Source: Haloferax gibbonsii ATCC 33959 (lineage in GTDB: Archaea > Halobacteriota > Halobacteria > Halobacteriales > Haloferacaceae). Taken from it: DNA of 64,000 nt. Location: the NCBI RefSeq assembly GCF_000336775.1, contig NZ_AOLJ01000024.1, forward strand, positions 113,692 to 177,691. Reading direction: 5' to 3'. The position numbers and the translations under genes were made by a program. Below are positions 23,880 through 32,925 of the stretch, in pieces. Below the pieces are notes generated by a model. That model saw nothing but the letters and a program-made list of their open reading frames with translations, was not told the origin of the DNA and searched no databases. Each line of letters starts with the position of its first letter. Positions within the stretch are counted from its first letter, which is position 1.

Positions 23880-25376
23880 ATGGCGAACGACGTTCCTGAC
23901 CGAGAACCCTTCACCGAGAAGCTACGGGTACCCGAATCCCTCACATTCGACGACGTGCTGCTCCGCCCGATGGAGAGCCGCGTCGAACCCGACGACGCCG
24001 ACGTGTCGACGCGCGTCTCGAAGAACGTCGAACTCAACATTCCCATCCTTTCGGCGGCGATGGACACCGTCACCGAGAGCGGGATGGCCATCGGGATGGC
24101 TCGCGAGGGCGGCATCGGCGTGCTCCACCGCAACATGAACGCCGAGCAGATGGTCCACGAAATCGAGCGCGTCAAGCGCGCCGACGAACTCGTCATCCGC
24201 CGCGAAGACGTGGTCACGGCCAACCCCGGCCAGACCATCAGCGAGGTCGACGAGATGATGGAGCGCGCCGGCGTCTCCGGCGCGCCCGTCGTCGACGACG
24301 ACGACGTGGTCCTCGGCATCATCTCCGGCACCGACATCCGCCCGTACCTCGAGGTCGGCGAGTCCGACGAGGTCAGCGAGGCCATGACGGACGAGGTCAT
24401 CACGGCCGAGCGCGAGGTCACCGCCCGCGACGCGCTCGAACTCATGTACGACCACAAGATTGAGCGCGTCCCCATCGTCGACGACGACAGCCGCCTCGTC
24501 GGCCTCGTCACGATGCAGGGCATCCTCCAGCGCCGCGAACACGAGAACGCCGCCCGCGACGACGACGGTCGCCTCGTCTGCGGCGTCGCCGTCGGTCCGT
24601 TCGACGGTGAGCGCGCGCAGATGGCCGACGACGCCGGCGTCGACGTCATCTTCATCGACTGCGCCCACGCGCACAACCTCAACGTCATCGACACCGCCCG
24701 CGAGATCAAGGAGTCCGTCGAGGCGGACGTCGTCGTCGGGAACGTCGGCACGCGCGAGGCCGCGGCCGAACTCGTCGACTTCGCGGACGGCATCAAGGTC
24801 GGCATCGGCCCCGGCTCCATCTGTACGACCCGCGTCGTCTCCGGCTCCGGTATGCCCCAGATTTCGGCCGTCGCGGAGGTCGCCGACGTCGCCGCCGAGT
24901 ACGATATCCCGGTCATCGCCGACGGCGGCATCCGCTACTCCGGCGACGCCATCAAGGCGGTCGCCGCCGGAGCCGACGCCGTCATGCTCGGTTCCTACTT
25001 CGCCGGCACCGACGAGGCCCCCGGCCGCGTCATCACGATGAACGGCAAGAAGTACAAGCAGTACCGCGGCATGGGCTCCGTCGGCGCGATGCAGTCCGGC
25101 GGTGCCGACCGCTACCTCAAGGAGGACAACGAGGACGAGGAGTACGTCCCCGAGGGCGTCGAGGCCGCGACGCCGTACAAGGGCTCGCTCGCGTCCGAGC
25201 TCCACCAGCTCGTCGGCGGCATGCAGTCCGGCATGGGCTACGTCGGCGCCGAGACCATCCCCGAGGTCAAAGAGCGCGCCCGCTTCGTCCGCGTCTCCGC
25301 CGCCGGCCAGACCGAAGGCCACCCCCACGACGTGATGATTACCGACGAAGCGCCGAACTACAGCCCGAGCGAGTAA
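23880..25376 (+). CDS. guaB: IMP dehydrogenase
   Basis: This enzyme oxidises IMP to XMP with NAD in guanine nucleotide synthesis. The 498-residue protein has the N-terminal [10 protein letters not shown] and two CBS domains inserted at about residues 100-215 ([21 protein letters not shown]). The barrel carries VVGNVGT, the catalytic loop [11 protein letters not shown] (C315) and [23 protein letters not shown], and the flap has YRGMGS. The ATG at 23880 (MANDVPDRE) is chosen over an in-frame ATG 66 bases upstream because the conserved region starts soon after it and the promoter-like AT patch lies between the two. Confidence 0.97.
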   Translation: MANDVPDREPFTEKLRVPESLTFDDVLLRPMESRVEPDDADVSTRVSKNVELNIPILSAAMDTVTESGMAIGMAREGGIGVLHRNMNAEQMVHEIERVKRADELVIRREDVVTANPGQTISEVDEMMERAGVSGAPVVDDDDVVLGIISGTDIRPYLEVGESDEVSEAMTDEVITAEREVTARDALELMYDHKIERVPIVDDDSRLVGLVTMQGILQRREHENAARDDDGRLVCGVAVGPFDGERAQMADDAGVDVIFIDCAHAHNLNVIDTAREIKESVEADVVVGNVGTREAAAELVDFADGIKVGIGPGSICTTRVVSGSGMPQISAVAEVADVAAEYDIPVIADGGIRYSGDAIKAVAAGADAVMLGSYFAGTDEAPGRVITMNGKKYKQYRGMGSVGAMQSGGADRYLKEDNEDEEYVPEGVEAATPYKGSLASELHQLVGGMQSGMGYVGAETIPEVKERARFVRVSAAGQTEGHPHDVMITDEAPNYSPSE

Positions 25377-25529
25377 CGCGCTCTCCCGCACCCCGGCTTC
25401 GTCGCCCCCGAACCGTTCCCCGACGTACCTCGTTTTGCCGGTCGCCGCTCCGCTGTTCTTTCTCTCGCCGCACGCTCCGCCCCCGTCTGCGGCCACTTCC
25501 TGTCACGCGAGCGGGACGAGGACATGGGA

Positions 25530-25538
25530 TAATTAATA
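25530..25538 (+). promoter_or_regulatory. TATA-like box of the TrmB-type regulator gene
   Basis: TAATTAATA stands 28-36 bases before the ATG at 25566 and directly in front of an alternative ATG at 25542, which it disfavours. Confidence 0.6.
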
Positions 25539-25565
25539 CGGATGTATGTCGTGCATCTACAAGCG

Positions 25566-26654
25566 ATGGATACCGCGGAGCTACGGACCGCACTTCGGAA
25601 CGCCGGGTTGTCACAGTATCAGGCGGAGGCTTACGTCGCGCTTCTGCAGCTCGGCGCGGCGAGTGCGACCGAACTCGCCGACGCCTGCGCCGTACCGACT
25701 GCCCGTATCTACGATGTTCTCCGCGACCTCGAGGCCAAAGGCTACATCGAGACCTACGAACAGGACAGTTTGCACGCGCGGGCGTGCGACCCGAAGTCGG
25801 TGATGGAGGACCTCAAGAGCCGCGCCGTCCAGCTCGACGAGGCCGCCTCCGAGATAGAGACGCGCTGGCAGCAGCCCGCGGTCGACCGACACATGCTGAG
25901 CATCGTCAAGCGCTTCGAGACGGTGTTCAACCGAGCCGAGGAGATGATTCGGGAGGCGGACGGCGAGGTGCAACTGTCCGTCACCCCCGAGCAGTTCGAC
26001 GAACTCAAGCCGGCGCTCTCGGAGGCGTACGAGAACGGCGCGCTGGTGAAGGTCGTGTTGCATCCCGAGCGGACCGACGAACTCGAACCGCTCGCAGAAC
26101 AGGAGTACGAGGGAGTCGCCACGGAGGTCAGACACCGAACCCTCCCGACGCCGTTCGTCGCTATCGTCGACCGGACGGGCGCGTGTTTCGCGCCGCACGA
26201 CAGCTCGATGAACCAGTACGGCGTCCTCGTCGACGACTACACGCTGGCGTACGTCTTCCACTGGTACTTCCAGACGGCGCTGTGGGAGGTCTGGGAAGTC
26301 GTCTACGACGCACAGACGGACGAACCCCCGTTCGTGTATTCAGACATCAGACACTTCGTGCAGGACACGGAGCCGCTCATCCGCGACGGGAAGCGTATCA
26401 TCACCCACATCAAAGGCTACGAGACCGACGAGCGCGACCCGATAGAGTTCACCGGCGAAGTGACCGACGTGTACTACACGGCGGTCTCCGCGCCGACGGA
26501 CACGCTGTCGTTTTCCGAACTCGCGGGACAGGTCTGTCTGACCGTCGAGACCGACGAGGGGACATACACCGTCGGCGGGTGGGGCGCGGTCTTGGAGGAC
26601 GTCGAGGCGAACCGAATCACCGTCGAAGAGATATCAGAGACATCTGACAGGTGA
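25566..26654 (+). CDS. TrmB-family sugar-responsive transcription regulator
   Basis: This 362-residue protein has an N-terminal winged helix (residues 4-75: NAGLSQYQAEAYVALLQLG, then PTARIYDVLRDLEAKGYIETYEQ) of TrmB type. A coiled segment and the large C-terminal sugar-binding region follow (VQLSVTPEQFDELKPALSEAYENGALVKVVLHPE; later VYYTAVSAPTDTLSF and VGGWGAVLEDVEANRI). TrmB proteins switch glycolytic and gluconeogenic genes in archaea by binding sugars. The start at 25566 follows a well-placed TATA box. It is monocistronic between guaB and a response regulator. Confidence 0.88.
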   Translation: MDTAELRTALRNAGLSQYQAEAYVALLQLGAASATELADACAVPTARIYDVLRDLEAKGYIETYEQDSLHARACDPKSVMEDLKSRAVQLDEAASEIETRWQQPAVDRHMLSIVKRFETVFNRAEEMIREADGEVQLSVTPEQFDELKPALSEAYENGALVKVVLHPERTDELEPLAEQEYEGVATEVRHRTLPTPFVAIVDRTGACFAPHDSSMNQYGVLVDDYTLAYVFHWYFQTALWEVWEVVYDAQTDEPPFVYSDIRHFVQDTEPLIRDGKRIITHIKGYETDERDPIEFTGEVTDVYYTAVSAPTDTLSFSELAGQVCLTVETDEGTYTVGGWGAVLEDVEANRITVEEISETSDR

Positions 26655-26807
26655 AATCTGTTCGATTCGCCGGAATGTATAACAACTCCGGGGGGCAATT
26701 AGTGCGCACAAGCGCAGTTTCGGACGGCGTTAGACAAGAGGTATTTTGATATACCACTGCACGACATTGAGTTTCGTGAGCGTCCCCGGAACACCCCTAC
26801 ACTACCA

Positions 26808-27398
26808 ATGAGCGCAGAACAGCCACTGGTGCTCATCGTTGAAGATGAGCCTGACCTCGCCGATCTGTACGCAACCTGGCTTAGGAACGACTACAGCGTT
26901 CGTGTCGCCTACGGCGGCCGCGAGGCGCTCGATAAGCTCGACGACGAGGTTGACGTTGTTCTCCTCGACCGTCGAATGCCCGACCTCTCGGGCGACGAAG
27001 CGCTCTCGGAGATTCGGGACCGTGGCTTCGAGTGCCGCGTCGCGATGGTGACCGCGGTCGAGCCCGACTTCGATATCATCGCCATGGGCTTCGACGACTA
27101 CCTCGTCAAGCCCGTCTCGCGCGAAGCGCTGACTGACACCGTCTCTAACCTCATCCTGCGAAACGCTTACGACGTAGGGATTCAGGACCTGTTTTCCCTC
27201 GCGTCGAAGAAGGCGCTCTTAGAGTCCGAAAAGGACGAAGCGGCGCTCGAAGAAAACGAGGAGTATCAACAGCTCACCGCCCGGTTGACCGAACTCCGGC
27301 GCGAGCTCGACGAGACGCTCGGCCAACTCGACGAGACCGAGGGAATCTCCGCAGTCTACCGAGACATCGGCGGCGAAGTCGACATCGACAGCTCCTAA
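26808..27398 (+). CDS. HalX-type response regulator
   Basis: This 196-residue protein has a receiver domain at residues 7-120. The acidic pocket is VEDEPDLA, the phosphoacceptor D54 lies in VVLLDRRMPDLSG, then come MVTAV and the Lys in YLVKPVSRE. The C terminus (about 125-190: DLFSLASKKALLESEKDE with a heptad-rich helix) is the haloarchaeal HalX domain, whose output is unknown. An AT stretch, TATTTTGATATA (26742-26753), is a likely promoter, giving a short leader of about 30 bases. No cognate kinase is adjacent; the CHAT locus begins 180 bases downstream. Confidence 0.93.
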   Translation: MSAEQPLVLIVEDEPDLADLYATWLRNDYSVRVAYGGREALDKLDDEVDVVLLDRRMPDLSGDEALSEIRDRGFECRVAMVTAVEPDFDIIAMGFDDYLVKPVSREALTDTVSNLILRNAYDVGIQDLFSLASKKALLESEKDEAALEENEEYQQLTARLTELRRELDETLGQLDETEGISAVYRDIGGEVDIDSS

Positions 27399-27543
27399 TC
27401 GGGTGCGGGCGTTCCGGTCGCCGACCCCTTTCACCTCTCTTTCCCGCTTTCGCGCGCCTACAGCGCCGTTTGCGACCTCGACGATTACTTGCGACACGTG
27501 TTCACTTAATTAAGTTATTTTCATATCAGATATACACGAAAAA

Positions 27544-27551
27544 TTATATTT
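27544..27551 (+). promoter_or_regulatory. TATA-like box of the 46-residue membrane peptide
   Basis: TTATATTT is the core of a longer AT run (27539-27551), 28-35 bases ahead of the ATG at 27579. It is among the clearest promoter-like elements in the window. Confidence 0.6.
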
Positions 27552-27578
27552 CGCGCTCGCTCCTTGGGGTAAGTGCAC

Positions 27579-27719
27579 ATGTCCGACGACAGCAACCAGA
27601 TGGTCGCGTACCTCCGTCAGAACCCCCGCATGATGGGCGTCCTGTTCACGCTCACGCTCCTGCTCTCACAGGCGGGAAGCGTGGCAGCCGGCAACACCGG
27701 AATCATCTACGGTCCGTAA
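27579..27719 (+). CDS. 46-residue membrane peptide next to CHAT protease (DUF7503-like)
   Basis: This micro-ORF begins MSDDSNQMVAYLRQNPRMMG and ends NTGIIYGP. Residues about 19-37 form one hydrophobic helix (VLFTLTLLLSQ, then small Ala/Gly/Ser residues) behind a short charged N terminus, so it could be a single-span membrane peptide or a secreted precursor. The run AGSVAAGN after the helix would suit cleavage. A good TATA box and consistent codon usage support expression. From memory, similar 45-50 residue haloarchaeal proteins form DUF7503. Its stop is immediately followed by the stop codon of the opposing CHAT gene with no base between, a striking arrangement. Confidence 0.78.
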   Translation: MSDDSNQMVAYLRQNPRMMGVLFTLTLLLSQAGSVAAGNTGIIYGP

Positions 27720-29822
27720 TCACGGAAGGAATTCGCAATCCCAGTAGACGGTATCGTCGTAGACGACCGGAATCTGTTCTAACGCGAGGAAGTCTCGAAG
27801 TTCTTGGGTCGATAGCCTGATGTCCGAGAGAGACTGTGATGAGAGGAAATACTCGGAGTTGTTCGGTAATGCAGGTATGATTAGCGAACCGAGCCCACTC
27901 CGAGATGTGGGGTACGCGTTGTACGACAGTTCGTACGTGTCCGAGTCAATGTGCTCGACCTCGCAGAGTATCGCGACTCCGCTTTCGGCTTGGACTACAG
28001 AGAGGCTCCCGTCCCCGACCACGCCGTACTGGTGGGCGATGTCGCTGTCGGTTCGGACCACGTCGAGGGACGCCTGCAGCGGGAATCCCCCGTTAAGCAG
28101 TCGGGCCAGCGTGCGCCCCACGCCGACCGCCTGACTGTTGATGACCTCGCTGAACGTGACGATACCGCCGATAGCGCCGGCCTCGACGAGCGCGAGTCCC
28201 TGGTCGTACGACTGGCAGGCGTTGAGGAAGAACGCCCCCGTCCCGACGTGGTCGAGCGTCTCGGCGTCGACCCTGCCGTCGCGACACTGGAAGCCGTCGT
28301 CGTCGATGTGGCCGATGTAGTGGAGGAAGTCCGTCGGCTCGGCGAGTATCTCCCGAAGCTCCGCCCGGCTGAGGTCGTAGTGGGCGTCGACGTCGAACGA
28401 CAGCCCGTCGCGCGAGCCGTAGACGTCGTCGACGATGTCCGTCTCGGCGAGCATCTCCGGGTCGTTGCAGACGACCGTGATACCGATGTCTCCCTGCGTC
28501 GGCTTGCGCTGAAGCCGGTTCCGGTAGGCGGCGGGAGTGGTCTTGCTCGCGCCGACCGGCGTTCCGTCGCTTATCCACGCCTGCTCGACCGAGTCGGTCG
28601 AACTGGGCTTGACGTACGTCTCGTTCGGGGTCGTCGCGCCCGCGCTCCTGACGATGTCGTCGCGGAGGAAATCGTCGACGACGGCGGCTTGCACCTCCGA
28701 GTGGGGGACTTCGGTCCCCGTGGGCGTCCTGACGACCGCGAGGTCGTTCGTGATGAACGGCAGGAGCTCGATGTTGTCGGTCTGCGGCGCGACGTGCGTC
28801 GTCAGCTTCCACTCCGGGACGAGGTCGGCGATGTGCTCGTAGGGTATCTCGAAGTACGCCGAGAGCTGTTCGCCGAGCGACGCGTCGTACAGCCGCTCGA
28901 CGTCGATGTCCGTCCGCGACTCGACCGTCTGGCGCTCGTGGAGCGGCACGTCGTAGATGCCCTCCGTCCGAACGACGCAGTCGAGGAAGAACGTCCGTTT
29001 GAGCGCGCGCGCGACCGACTCCTCGAAGCCGTGGGGGCCGTCGAAGTCGTGGACGAACCCGTCTTCGGCGACGAGTCGGGGGGCGTCACCGGGGACGAGT
29101 CTCGCGCCGAGGTAGTACGCCAGCGGCGTCGCCACGAAGATGTGACTCAGCGTCGGCGGGAGTTCGATTCGGACGCCGGTCTCGGGGACGTGAAGCCCCT
29201 CCGGGATGTCGAGTTCGTCGCCCAACTCGAGAAGCGGCGGGTGACCTCGGAGCGTGGGGTACGACCGCTCGACGCTCGTGGTCTTGAGCGCGGAGCTGAA
29301 CGCCGAGACGGCCTCCATCACGTCCAGCGGGTCGTCGGTCGTCGTGACCGTCGTCGCGGGGCTCTCGTGCGACGACCGCGCGCCGACGTACACCGTCTGC
29401 GGCTCCTCGAACGAGAGGACGGTTTCGAGCGGCTTCGCGTCGACAGTCAGCGGTCCCTCGACTCTGAGGTACGTCTTGACCGCACCGAAGAGCTCGATGC
29501 TGTAGGTTGCCGCGTCGAGTTCCTCGTGTCCCTGCTGGTCGACCTGCGCGAGCATCGACCCCGCCTCGTCGCGGACGCAGACGACCGTGTTCGCCGCCAA
29601 CCCGATACGGTCGGTCTCGATGCGGACCGCCGCGTCCGTCGGGAGCGAGAACCGACGCCGGTCGGCCGGCTCGGGCGCGACAGGCGACGGCGTGCGAAGC
29701 ATGAACTGGTGGCGTTCGACGTTATCCCGAACGACCAACCCCGCGCCTTCCGAAGGGAGCGAAAAGCCGACTTCCAGCGTGGAAGACGCGTCAGCTCGCT
29801 TGCCCTGCCCGGACGATTCCAT
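27720..29822 (-). CDS. CHAT-domain caspase-like protease
   Basis: CHAT proteins are cysteine proteases of the caspase/separase clan. In this 700-residue protein the catalytic pair is FLHYIGHIDDDGF (H505) and FFLNACQSYDQG (C536). Around it are the usual VTFSEVINSQAVGVGRTLARLL and QYGVVGDGSLSV. The first 450 residues are beta-rich (SLPTDAAVRIETDRIGLAANT) with no recognised repeats, transmembrane helix or signal, so it should be cytoplasmic. It lies 50 bases downstream of a RecA-fold gene on the same strand and abuts a membrane-peptide gene tail to tail. Substrate and trigger are unknown; the neighbours are candidate partners. Confidence 0.88.
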   Translation of the reverse strand: MESSGQGKRADASSTLEVGFSLPSEGAGLVVRDNVERHQFMLRTPSPVAPEPADRRRFSLPTDAAVRIETDRIGLAANTVVCVRDEAGSMLAQVDQQGHEELDAATYSIELFGAVKTYLRVEGPLTVDAKPLETVLSFEEPQTVYVGARSSHESPATTVTTTDDPLDVMEAVSAFSSALKTTSVERSYPTLRGHPPLLELGDELDIPEGLHVPETGVRIELPPTLSHIFVATPLAYYLGARLVPGDAPRLVAEDGFVHDFDGPHGFEESVARALKRTFFLDCVVRTEGIYDVPLHERQTVESRTDIDVERLYDASLGEQLSAYFEIPYEHIADLVPEWKLTTHVAPQTDNIELLPFITNDLAVVRTPTGTEVPHSEVQAAVVDDFLRDDIVRSAGATTPNETYVKPSSTDSVEQAWISDGTPVGASKTTPAAYRNRLQRKPTQGDIGITVVCNDPEMLAETDIVDDVYGSRDGLSFDVDAHYDLSRAELREILAEPTDFLHYIGHIDDDGFQCRDGRVDAETLDHVGTGAFFLNACQSYDQGLALVEAGAIGGIVTFSEVINSQAVGVGRTLARLLNGGFPLQASLDVVRTDSDIAHQYGVVGDGSLSVVQAESGVAILCEVEHIDSDTYELSYNAYPTSRSGLGSLIIPALPNNSEYFLSSQSLSDIRLSTQELRDFLALEQIPVVYDDTVYWDCEFLP

Positions 29823-29872
29823 TGAGTCTATGTGACACGATTAGGGTAAAAAACGTATTGGTCGCGAGAACG

Positions 29873-30589
29873 TCACGGCTCCAACGGAAACCAGCCGGAC
29901 GAGACCTCCTTCCGCCGGAGGTGCCAGCGTTGGCGGACTTCCGCGCCCTCGACGTCGAGTTCGACGACGGCGTCGAACAGCGGTTCGAGCATCCGATTAA
30001 TCTCGTCCTCGCGGCCGCCGGGGGACCAGACGTGGACCATCCCGTTTCGCGCGCGGACGTGAGACGTCATGACGTGGAGGAATCGAAACACGTGGTCCCG
30101 CTCGTACCGCGAGAGGAGCGACGGCAGACAGTCGAACGCGACGCGGAGTTCGGCCGGAGAGAGCCCCCCGGCGAGGCTGTCGAACTCGGTCACGTCGGTC
30201 GCGAGTTCCGCGCCGAGTTGGCCGAGGCCTCCGCTCACCCGGCGTTCGCAGGTCTCGACCGCAGTCGGTACGGCGGCCGACGGTGACGGCGACGCCGCTG
30301 CGCTCCGTTCGAGCGTCGAGTACCGCACCACGCGGGTCCACTCCTTCGAGCGTTGGATGTCCGTGTCGAGGCGGGTGTCGAGCGGCGTCGAGTCGTTGAG
30401 AACTAACAGGCGGCGTCGAGGCTCGTCGGGAGCGCCGAGCATCTGCTTGGACGCGCGCGAGTAGAGTTCAGTCGGAACCGACCCGACGACGAGGAGCGCG
30501 CTCCCTCGTCGCTTGAGGTCGTCCAGCCCGAGTTGGAACGTGGACGTGTCCTCCGTCACGGCGATGTCCGTGTCACCTCCCGAAACCAT
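29873..30589 (-). CDS. RecA/KaiC-fold signalling protein without a P-loop (DUF7504-like)
   Basis: This 238-residue protein has the outline of a RecA core: a strand and turn ALLVVGSVPTELYSRASKQ where Walker A would be but without GKT, RLLVLNDSTPLDT, and a Walker B-like strand ELRVAFDCLPSLLSRY. The closing strands are FDAVVELDVEGAEVRQRWHLRR. ATP binding is therefore unlikely. From memory it matches the haloarchaeal DUF7504 family, often seen near signalling genes. It is the first gene of a probable two-gene unit with the CHAT protease and could act as its sensor or scaffold. Confidence 0.75.
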   Translation of the reverse strand: MVSGGDTDIAVTEDTSTFQLGLDDLKRRGSALLVVGSVPTELYSRASKQMLGAPDEPRRRLLVLNDSTPLDTRLDTDIQRSKEWTRVVRYSTLERSAAASPSPSAAVPTAVETCERRVSGGLGQLGAELATDVTEFDSLAGGLSPAELRVAFDCLPSLLSRYERDHVFRFLHVMTSHVRARNGMVHVWSPGGREDEINRMLEPLFDAVVELDVEGAEVRQRWHLRRKEVSSGWFPLEP

Positions 30590-30610
30590 TCGTGTTGCAC
30601 GACGAAACCA

Positions 30611-30620
30611 TATTTAATAA
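30611..30620 (-). promoter_or_regulatory. TATA-like box of the RecA-fold/CHAT unit
   Basis: TTATTAAATA on the minus strand is 22-31 bases before the ATG at 30589, consistent with a leaderless transcript covering both genes. Confidence 0.6.
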
Positions 30621-30728
30621 TACTTTGCGTGTTGGTCTCTCGAAATGTGCCACCAAGTGTCATTATCGATGGTGCACTCTGATTGGGGCGTGTTCGGCCG
30701 CTTCGACCGCCCGAGACGGCGGGTCAGA

Positions 30729-31154
30729 CTACCCCGTCGCCCGGACGGTCAGCACGGGAACCGGCGCGGTCCGGACGACGCGCTCGGTGACGCTCCCGAG
30801 GAGCACGCGTTCGACGCCCGTCCGGCCGTGCGTCGCCATCGCGATGACCTCCGCGCCGTGTTCCGTCGCGTAGTCGAGGATGGTCTCGTGGGGCGCGCCC
30901 CGCCGCACGGCCCCGACCGTCTCGATGCCGCGGCTCTCGCCGCGTTCGACGACCTCGTCGACGACGCGTTGGCCCTCCTGCTCCAGGGTTTCGAGGACCG
31001 TCCCGCCGATGATACCCGCGTTGTCCCGCGTCGTGTTCACGACGAACAACACGTGTACCGTCGCGTCGTACCGCTCCGCGAGGTCGAACACGTGCGGTAT
31101 CGCCTGTTCGGCCGCCGGACTCCCGTCGACGGGGAGCAGGATTTCGTCGTACAT
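30729..31154 (-). CDS. Universal stress protein (UspA family)
   Basis: This 141-residue single-domain Usp begins MYDEILLPVDGSPAAEQAIPHV and has the nucleotide-binding signature ATHGRTGVERVLLGSVTERVV, close to G-x2-G-x9-G(S) with Ala in place of the first Gly. VPVLTVRA closes the fold. Usp proteins bind ATP and modulate stress responses; no partner domain is present. The start is fixed by the first beta strand. Long upstream reading in this frame is an antisense shadow of the aminotransferase gene. Confidence 0.93.
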   Translation of the reverse strand: MYDEILLPVDGSPAAEQAIPHVFDLAERYDATVHVLFVVNTTRDNAGIIGGTVLETLEQEGQRVVDEVVERGESRGIETVGAVRRGAPHETILDYATEHGAEVIAMATHGRTGVERVLLGSVTERVVRTAPVPVLTVRATG

Positions 31155-31291
31155 CGCTGGATGTACGCGCCCCAACCGCGTGAATCCTTCGCACACCCCG
31201 GTGCGCCGCTCGGTCGGCCAAAAAACGGAGTTGCCGGCAGGTCGGGGCGGACGGGTGGGGCCGACGGGCGGGGTGGACGGATGGGGTCGGC

Positions 31292-32443
31292 TCAGTCGCT
31301 GACGTATGCCTCGATACGGTCCATCGCCTCGCGGAGTTCGCGCATCCCCGTCGCATAAGAGACTCGGAGGTGGCCCTCGCCGCCCTCGCCGAAGACGCTC
31401 CCCGGGACGAGCGCGACGTTCTGCTCTTCGAGGAGGCCCTCGGCGAACGCCTCGTCGTCGCCGTCGGGGGCCTCCGGGAAGACGTAGAACGCCCCTTTCG
31501 CCTCGAAGCAGTCGAGTCCCATCTCCTCGAAGCGGGCGAGGACGAACCGACGGCGGCGGTCGTACTCGCGGCGCATCTCGTCGACGGAGTCGTCGCACGA
31601 CCGCAGCGCTTCGAGCGCCGCGTACTGCGCCGTCGTGGGCGCCGAAAGCATCGCGTACTGGTGGACCTTGTTCATCGCGTCGATGGCTCCGGCAGGCCCC
31701 ATGGCGTAGCCGAGTCGCAGCCCCGTCATCGCGTAGGCCTTCGAGAAGCCGTTGAACACGATGGTCCGCTCGCGCATGCCGGGGTGGGTGGCGATGGAGG
31801 CGTGGTCGTCCTCGTACCGGAGGTCCGAGTAGATTTCGTCGGAGAGCACGACGAGGTCGTGGTCCCTGACGAACGAGGCCACGTCGGCGAGTTCGTCGTC
31901 GGACATCACCGCGCCGGTCGGGTTGTTCGGGTAGCAGAGCACCAGCACGTCGGCCTCGTCGGCCCCGGCGGCTTCGAGCGCCTCGGGAGTGAGCGTGAAC
32001 TCGTCTTCGGCGCGGGTCGGCACCGGCAGCGGTTCGCCGCCGGCGAAGATGGCTCCCGGCGTGTACGAGATGTACGACGGCTGGGGAATCGCCACCACGT
32101 CGCCGGGGTCGACGAACGCCCGGAACGCGAGGTCGACCGCCTCGCTCGCGCCCGTCGTGACGATAATCTCGTCTTCGGGGTCGTACTCCTGGCCGTAGCG
32201 GGTGACGCGCTCCGAGATGGCCTCGCGGAGTTCGCGCATCCCGCGGTTCGACGTGTAGGAGGTCTTGCCGCGTTCGAGCGAGTCGATGGCGGCGGTCCGG
32301 GCGGCCCACGGCGCGGAGAAGTCGGGTTCGCCGACGCCGAGGGAGATGACGTCGTCGACCTCCTCGGCGAGTTCGAAGAACTTCCGAATCCCCGACGGCG
32401 GCACCTGTTTGACGCGGTCCGAAAGCTGGTCGCCGAGCGTCAT
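31292..32443 (-). CDS. PLP-dependent aminotransferase, class I/II (aspartate aminotransferase-like)
   Basis: This 383-residue enzyme has ISLGVGEPDFSAPWA near the N terminus, SYISYTPG, CYPNNPTGAVMS, VVLSDEIYSDLRYED and the PLP lysine in VFNGFSKAYAMTGLRLGYAMGP. Its close is RVSYATGMRELREAMDRI. The group accepts aspartate, aromatic or branched amino acids in archaea; specificity is not visible. Its ATG overlaps the stop of an Lrp/AsnC gene by 4 bases (ATGA), so the regulator probably controls it in response to an amino acid. Confidence 0.93.
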   Translation of the reverse strand: MTLGDQLSDRVKQVPPSGIRKFFELAEEVDDVISLGVGEPDFSAPWAARTAAIDSLERGKTSYTSNRGMRELREAISERVTRYGQEYDPEDEIIVTTGASEAVDLAFRAFVDPGDVVAIPQPSYISYTPGAIFAGGEPLPVPTRAEDEFTLTPEALEAAGADEADVLVLCYPNNPTGAVMSDDELADVASFVRDHDLVVLSDEIYSDLRYEDDHASIATHPGMRERTIVFNGFSKAYAMTGLRLGYAMGPAGAIDAMNKVHQYAMLSAPTTAQYAALEALRSCDDSVDEMRREYDRRRRFVLARFEEMGLDCFEAKGAFYVFPEAPDGDDEAFAEGLLEEQNVALVPGSVFGEGGEGHLRVSYATGMRELREAMDRIEAYVSD

Positions 32444-32925
32444 GGCGACACTGAGAGCCGGTCGTCGTCGTCGCCGTCGCCGAGTTCGATGCCCTCCTCC
32501 TTGTAGGAGTCCATCACGAAGTGCGTGACCGTCTTCGTGACCTCGGGGATGGGGGCGATGCGCTCGGAGACGAAGTTCGAGACGGCGTGCATCGACGCGC
32601 CCTCGACCTCGATGAAGAAGTCGTAGTCGCCGGAGACGAGTCGCAGCGTGGCGACTTCGGGGAACCGCGCGATGCGGCGGGCGATCTCCTCGTAGCCCGT
32701 CTCGCGGTCGAGTTCGACGTCGACTTCGACCTGCGCCCGGACGTGTTCCTCGTCGACGTTGTTCCAGTCGACGACCGCCTGGTAGCCGCGGATGACCCCG
32801 TCTTCTTCGAGTTCCTCGAGCGCTGCTGCCACTGCTTCGGCGTCTGCGCCCAGCTGGCGGGCGATGTCATCTACGCTCTCGCGAGCGTCGTGACGCAGCA
32901 AGTCGAGCAGTGACTGCTTGTCCAT
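32440..32925 (-). CDS. Lrp/AsnC-family transcription regulator
   Basis: This 161-residue regulator starts MDKQSLLDLLRHDARESVDDIARQLG. A winged helix (EAVAAALEELEEDGVIRGYQAVVDW) is followed by the RAM domain (VDVELDRETGYEEIARRIARFPEV, then LVSGDYDFFIEVEGASM) and an acidic tail. It is upstream of and overlaps the aminotransferase gene by 4 bases, the common arrangement for local amino-acid-responsive control. The ATG at 32925 is chosen because Lrp proteins begin directly at the first helix; the upstream extension has no support. Confidence 0.92.
   Translation of the reverse strand: MDKQSLLDLLRHDARESVDDIARQLGADAEAVAAALEELEEDGVIRGYQAVVDWNNVDEEHVRAQVEVDVELDRETGYEEIARRIARFPEVATLRLVSGDYDFFIEVEGASMHAVSNFVSERIAPIPEVTKTVTHFVMDSYKEEGIELGDGDDDDRLSVSP

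Noticed and set aside
23922-25496. Long minus-strand frame opposite guaB
   Set aside because: Complementary shadow of IMP dehydrogenase; repetitive Val/Asp/Gly content and no start signals.
27951-29825. Plus-strand frame of 624 codons inside the CHAT locus
   Set aside because: Antisense shadow of the CHAT gene; no known motif and an Arg/Val-heavy composition.
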